Assembly (NCBI RefSeq): GCF_002025705.1
Contig: NZ_CP018846.1
Span: forward strand, 4,827,501 to 4,891,500
Direction: 5' to 3'
Length of the DNA: 64,000 bases
Origin: Pseudomonas putida
GTDB taxonomy: Bacteria; Pseudomonadota; Gammaproteobacteria; Pseudomonadales; Pseudomonadaceae
Below the pieces are notes generated by a model, which was not told the DNA's origin, made no database searches, and worked only from the letters and a program-made list of their open reading frames with translations. Shown in pieces: positions 62,268 through 64,000 of this stretch. The number at the start of each line of letters is the position of its first letter. Within the stretch, counting starts at the first letter, position 1. A program made the position numbers and the translations under genes.

Positions 62268-62320
62268 CGCGACACAAGGCCGCTCCTGCAGGGATCCCGT
62301 AGGAGCGGCCTTTTGTCGCG
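62268..62320. repeat. REP doublet between the porin and the diguanylate cyclase
   Basis: 20-bp inverted arms at 62268-62287 and 62301-62320 with one mismatch, of the GGCCTTGTGTCGCG type, only 13 bases apart. Confidence 0.8.
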
Positions 62321-62354
62321 ATTGGGCTGCAAAGCAGCCCCCTTACGCATTTCC

Positions 62355-62395
62355 GTCGGACAAATGTTGTCCGACAATCCACGCTTCCCTAGAAT
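62355..62395 (+). promoter_or_regulatory. Diguanylate-cyclase promoter overlapped by a perfect palindrome
   Basis: Promoter TTGTCC (62367-62372), 17 bases, TAGAAT (62390-62395). The perfect inverted repeat GTCGGACAA-ATG-TTGTCCGAC (62355-62375) covers the -35 box. The layout suggests a dimeric repressor; its identity is unknown. The promoter also rules out an ATG at 62394 as the cyclase start. Confidence 0.65.
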
Positions 62396-62435
62396 GTCGC
62401 CCGCCGCAAATGGCCCTGCCTCAGCAGTAGCGCGC

Positions 62436-63932
62436 ATGCCCACTCGATCTTCGCGTTTCGCAGTCTACAGGTCGCACCCCGAGCTGATCCTCAACCTGGG
62501 CAGCTGCCTTGCCGTGCTCGCCATCGTGGCCATCGTCAGCTACCTGCTGGCCCGCGAGCGCGACAGTGTCGAGCAATCGGCCATCCGCTCCGCGAACAAC
62601 ATCGTCCAGCTGATCGAAAGCGACATCCTGCGCAATGTCGAACTCTACGACCAGTCGTTGAAAGGCCTGATCTGGGCAGTCAGCCGCAAGGAGCTGCCAG
62701 AGATCTCCGGCCCATTGCGCCAGCGCCTGCTGTTCAATGAAGCCTTTGTCGACCGCAAGCGCGGAGATGTGCTGTGGCTGGACAAGCAGGGCAATGTGGT
62801 CGGCGACTCCAACAACCCCGTGCCGCGCAAGGCCAACTTTGGCGATACCGGCGTTTTCCAGGCTCACCTGCATGACCCGAACCTCGGTTTGCTGGTGGGC
62901 CCGCCTTTCAAGGCCAAGCTGGGCGACATGGACTGGTGCATCAGTTTCAGCCGGCGCATCAACGGCCCGCAGGGCGAATTTGCCGGGCTGGCCGCCGGCG
63001 CCCTGCGCCTGTCGTATTTCAGTGAGTTGTTCCGCCGCCTGGATATCGGCGCTGAAAGCAGTATCAACCTCTTCAATACCAGCGGGCAGCTCCTCGCACG
63101 GGAACCTGCACGCCCACAGGATCCGGCAATCGGCACCTATTACGGCGAACGCCCCAACTTCAAGCGCATCCTCAGCGAGCACAGCGGCAGCTTCACCGCG
63201 CGCTCTGGCAGCGCCCCTTCCCAGCGCATGTACACCTTCGCCCGGGTCGCCGACCTGCCACTGATCGTGCTGGTGGTGCATTCCGCCGACGAGGTGTTCC
63301 AGTCATGGCGGCGCACAGCGATTCTGGTCAGCGTCGCCACGGGGGTGTTGTGTATCGGGATTCTCTGGCTGACCCTGCTGCTGGGCCGGGAGTTGCGCCG
63401 CCGCCACGAAGCTGAACAGGGCCTGGCGACCCTTGCCGCGACCGACAGCCTGACCGGCCTGGCCAACCGCCGCCGCTTGGACCAGGTGCTGCGGCTGGAA
63501 TGGTCACGCGCCCAACGTAACCGCCAACCGTTGGCGGTGCTGATGGTGGATGTGGACCATTTCAAGGCCTTCAACCAGCGCCATGGACACGCCGGTGGCG
63601 ACCACGCCTTGCGCGAGGTGGCCAGCACGCTGGAGCTGTGCATCCGCCGCCCGGCGGACCTCGCAGCACGCTATGGCGGTGAAGAGTTTCAGGTGATCTT
63701 GCCGGAAACGGAACTAAGCGGCGCGCTGTTGCTCGCCGAGCGTATTCGCGCCCAGGTCGAGGCCCTCGCGCCATTCGCAGACGATGCCCACTCGGTCACG
63801 GTGAGCATTGGTGTCAGCGTCTACATCCCCGGCACCCAGCAAGACCTTGCACAGGTCTTGGGCGCCGCGGATGAGGCGCTCTACCGGGCCAAGGCCAATG
63901 GCCGTAACCGGGTAGAGGGGCCAACCGACTAG
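62436..63932 (+). CDS. Membrane-bound diguanylate cyclase with periplasmic sensor
   Basis: Makes c-di-GMP from GTP. 498 residues from ATG 62436, the first ATG downstream of the promoter; the ribosome site is weak. TM1 (ILNLGSCLAVLAIVAIVSYL) is followed by a periplasmic Cache-like sensor of about 250 residues and TM2 (AILVSVATGVLCIGILWLTL). The GGDEF domain has the active-site motif RYGGEEF, DSLTGLANRR at its start and an inhibitory I-site RPAD five residues before GGEEF. It should be catalytically active and product-inhibited. The gene is monocistronic. Confidence 0.93.
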   Translation: MPTRSSRFAVYRSHPELILNLGSCLAVLAIVAIVSYLLARERDSVEQSAIRSANNIVQLIESDILRNVELYDQSLKGLIWAVSRKELPEISGPLRQRLLFNEAFVDRKRGDVLWLDKQGNVVGDSNNPVPRKANFGDTGVFQAHLHDPNLGLLVGPPFKAKLGDMDWCISFSRRINGPQGEFAGLAAGALRLSYFSELFRRLDIGAESSINLFNTSGQLLAREPARPQDPAIGTYYGERPNFKRILSEHSGSFTARSGSAPSQRMYTFARVADLPLIVLVVHSADEVFQSWRRTAILVSVATGVLCIGILWLTLLLGRELRRRHEAEQGLATLAATDSLTGLANRRRLDQVLRLEWSRAQRNRQPLAVLMVDVDHFKAFNQRHGHAGGDHALREVASTLELCIRRPADLAARYGGEEFQVILPETELSGALLLAERIRAQVEALAPFADDAHSVTVSIGVSVYIPGTQQDLAQVLGAADEALYRAKANGRNRVEGPTD

Positions 63933-64000
63933 GAACGGGCGCGGGCGGCGTTGCGCAGTGCCTTCACCTGGTCGTGGTTACGTTGCACGCCCTGCAATTG
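63929..64000 (-). CDS. C-terminal end of an unidentified gene cut by the window edge
   Basis: The minus strand reads 23 codons (QLQGVQRNHDQVKALRNAAR, ARS) to a TAG stop at 63931-63929. The stop overlaps the cyclase stop tail to tail. The high Arg/Gln/Ala content and unbroken frame fit a coding end, but the piece is too short for a family call. Confidence 0.45.
   Translation of the reverse strand, partial: QLQGVQRNHDQVKALRNAARARS

Overview
The window is a chromosomal segment of a Pseudomonas, very probably of the P. putida group. The evidence is uniformly GC-rich coding, GC-biased third positions, Pseudomonas-type REP sequences in many intergenic gaps, and a gene order that, from memory, matches the P. 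putida chromosome: trmJ / suhB / glycine-zipper protein / secF-secD-yajC-tgt-queA ... cyoABCDE / dsbB / hmp-norR / lapF with a type I secretion system / cheV. No phage or plasmid genes, IS transposases or CRISPR arrays were seen. The most accessory-looking stretch is 7.9-10 kb, just after a tRNA-Leu gene.

Layout. 1-7.7 kb: housekeeping genes, with trmJ (partial), suhB, a glycine-zipper envelope protein and the queA-tgt-yajC-secD-secF operon. 7.7-11.1 kb: tRNA-Leu(CAA), a lipoprotein serine protease, a GNAT acetyltransferase, a HigBA/RelE-type toxin-antitoxin pair and a bestrophin-like channel. 11.1-16.6 kb: a phosphonate-type ABC importer (binding protein, ATPase, two permeases) divergent from selD-mnmH; this arrangement suggests uptake of selenium oxyanions for selenophosphate and 2-selenouridine synthesis. 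16.8-20.9 kb: a FecI-FecR-TonB-receptor cell-surface signalling unit. 21-24.6 kb: small envelope and unknown proteins, a second GNAT, a cysteine-cluster protein and alaC. 24.9-29.8 kb: cytochrome bo3 oxidase cyoABCDE. 30.3-34 kb: dsbB, and the divergent nitric-oxide pair hmp/norR with a sigma-54-type promoter and a NorR-type site between them.

34.2-51.1 kb is the centrepiece: a 12-kb gene for a 4009-residue LapF/BapA-type surface adhesin with 37 tandem Ig-like repeats of about 85 residues, followed by its TolC-like, ABC and HlyD-like secretion genes. Then come cheV, a small secreted protein with a YkgJ-type protein, an RND pump (adaptor plus one pump) with a heavy-metal-type two-component system, a small secreted peptide, an OprD-type porin and a GGEEF diguanylate cyclase. 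The cyclase promoter carries a perfect 21-bp palindrome. A gene on the minus strand is cut by the right edge.

Biofilm adhesion (lapF and its exporter), second-messenger synthesis and chemotaxis signalling therefore lie within 30 kb. Inverted REP doublets recur seven times. Two of them are nearly identical elements of about 210 bp in opposite orientation, 31 kb apart.
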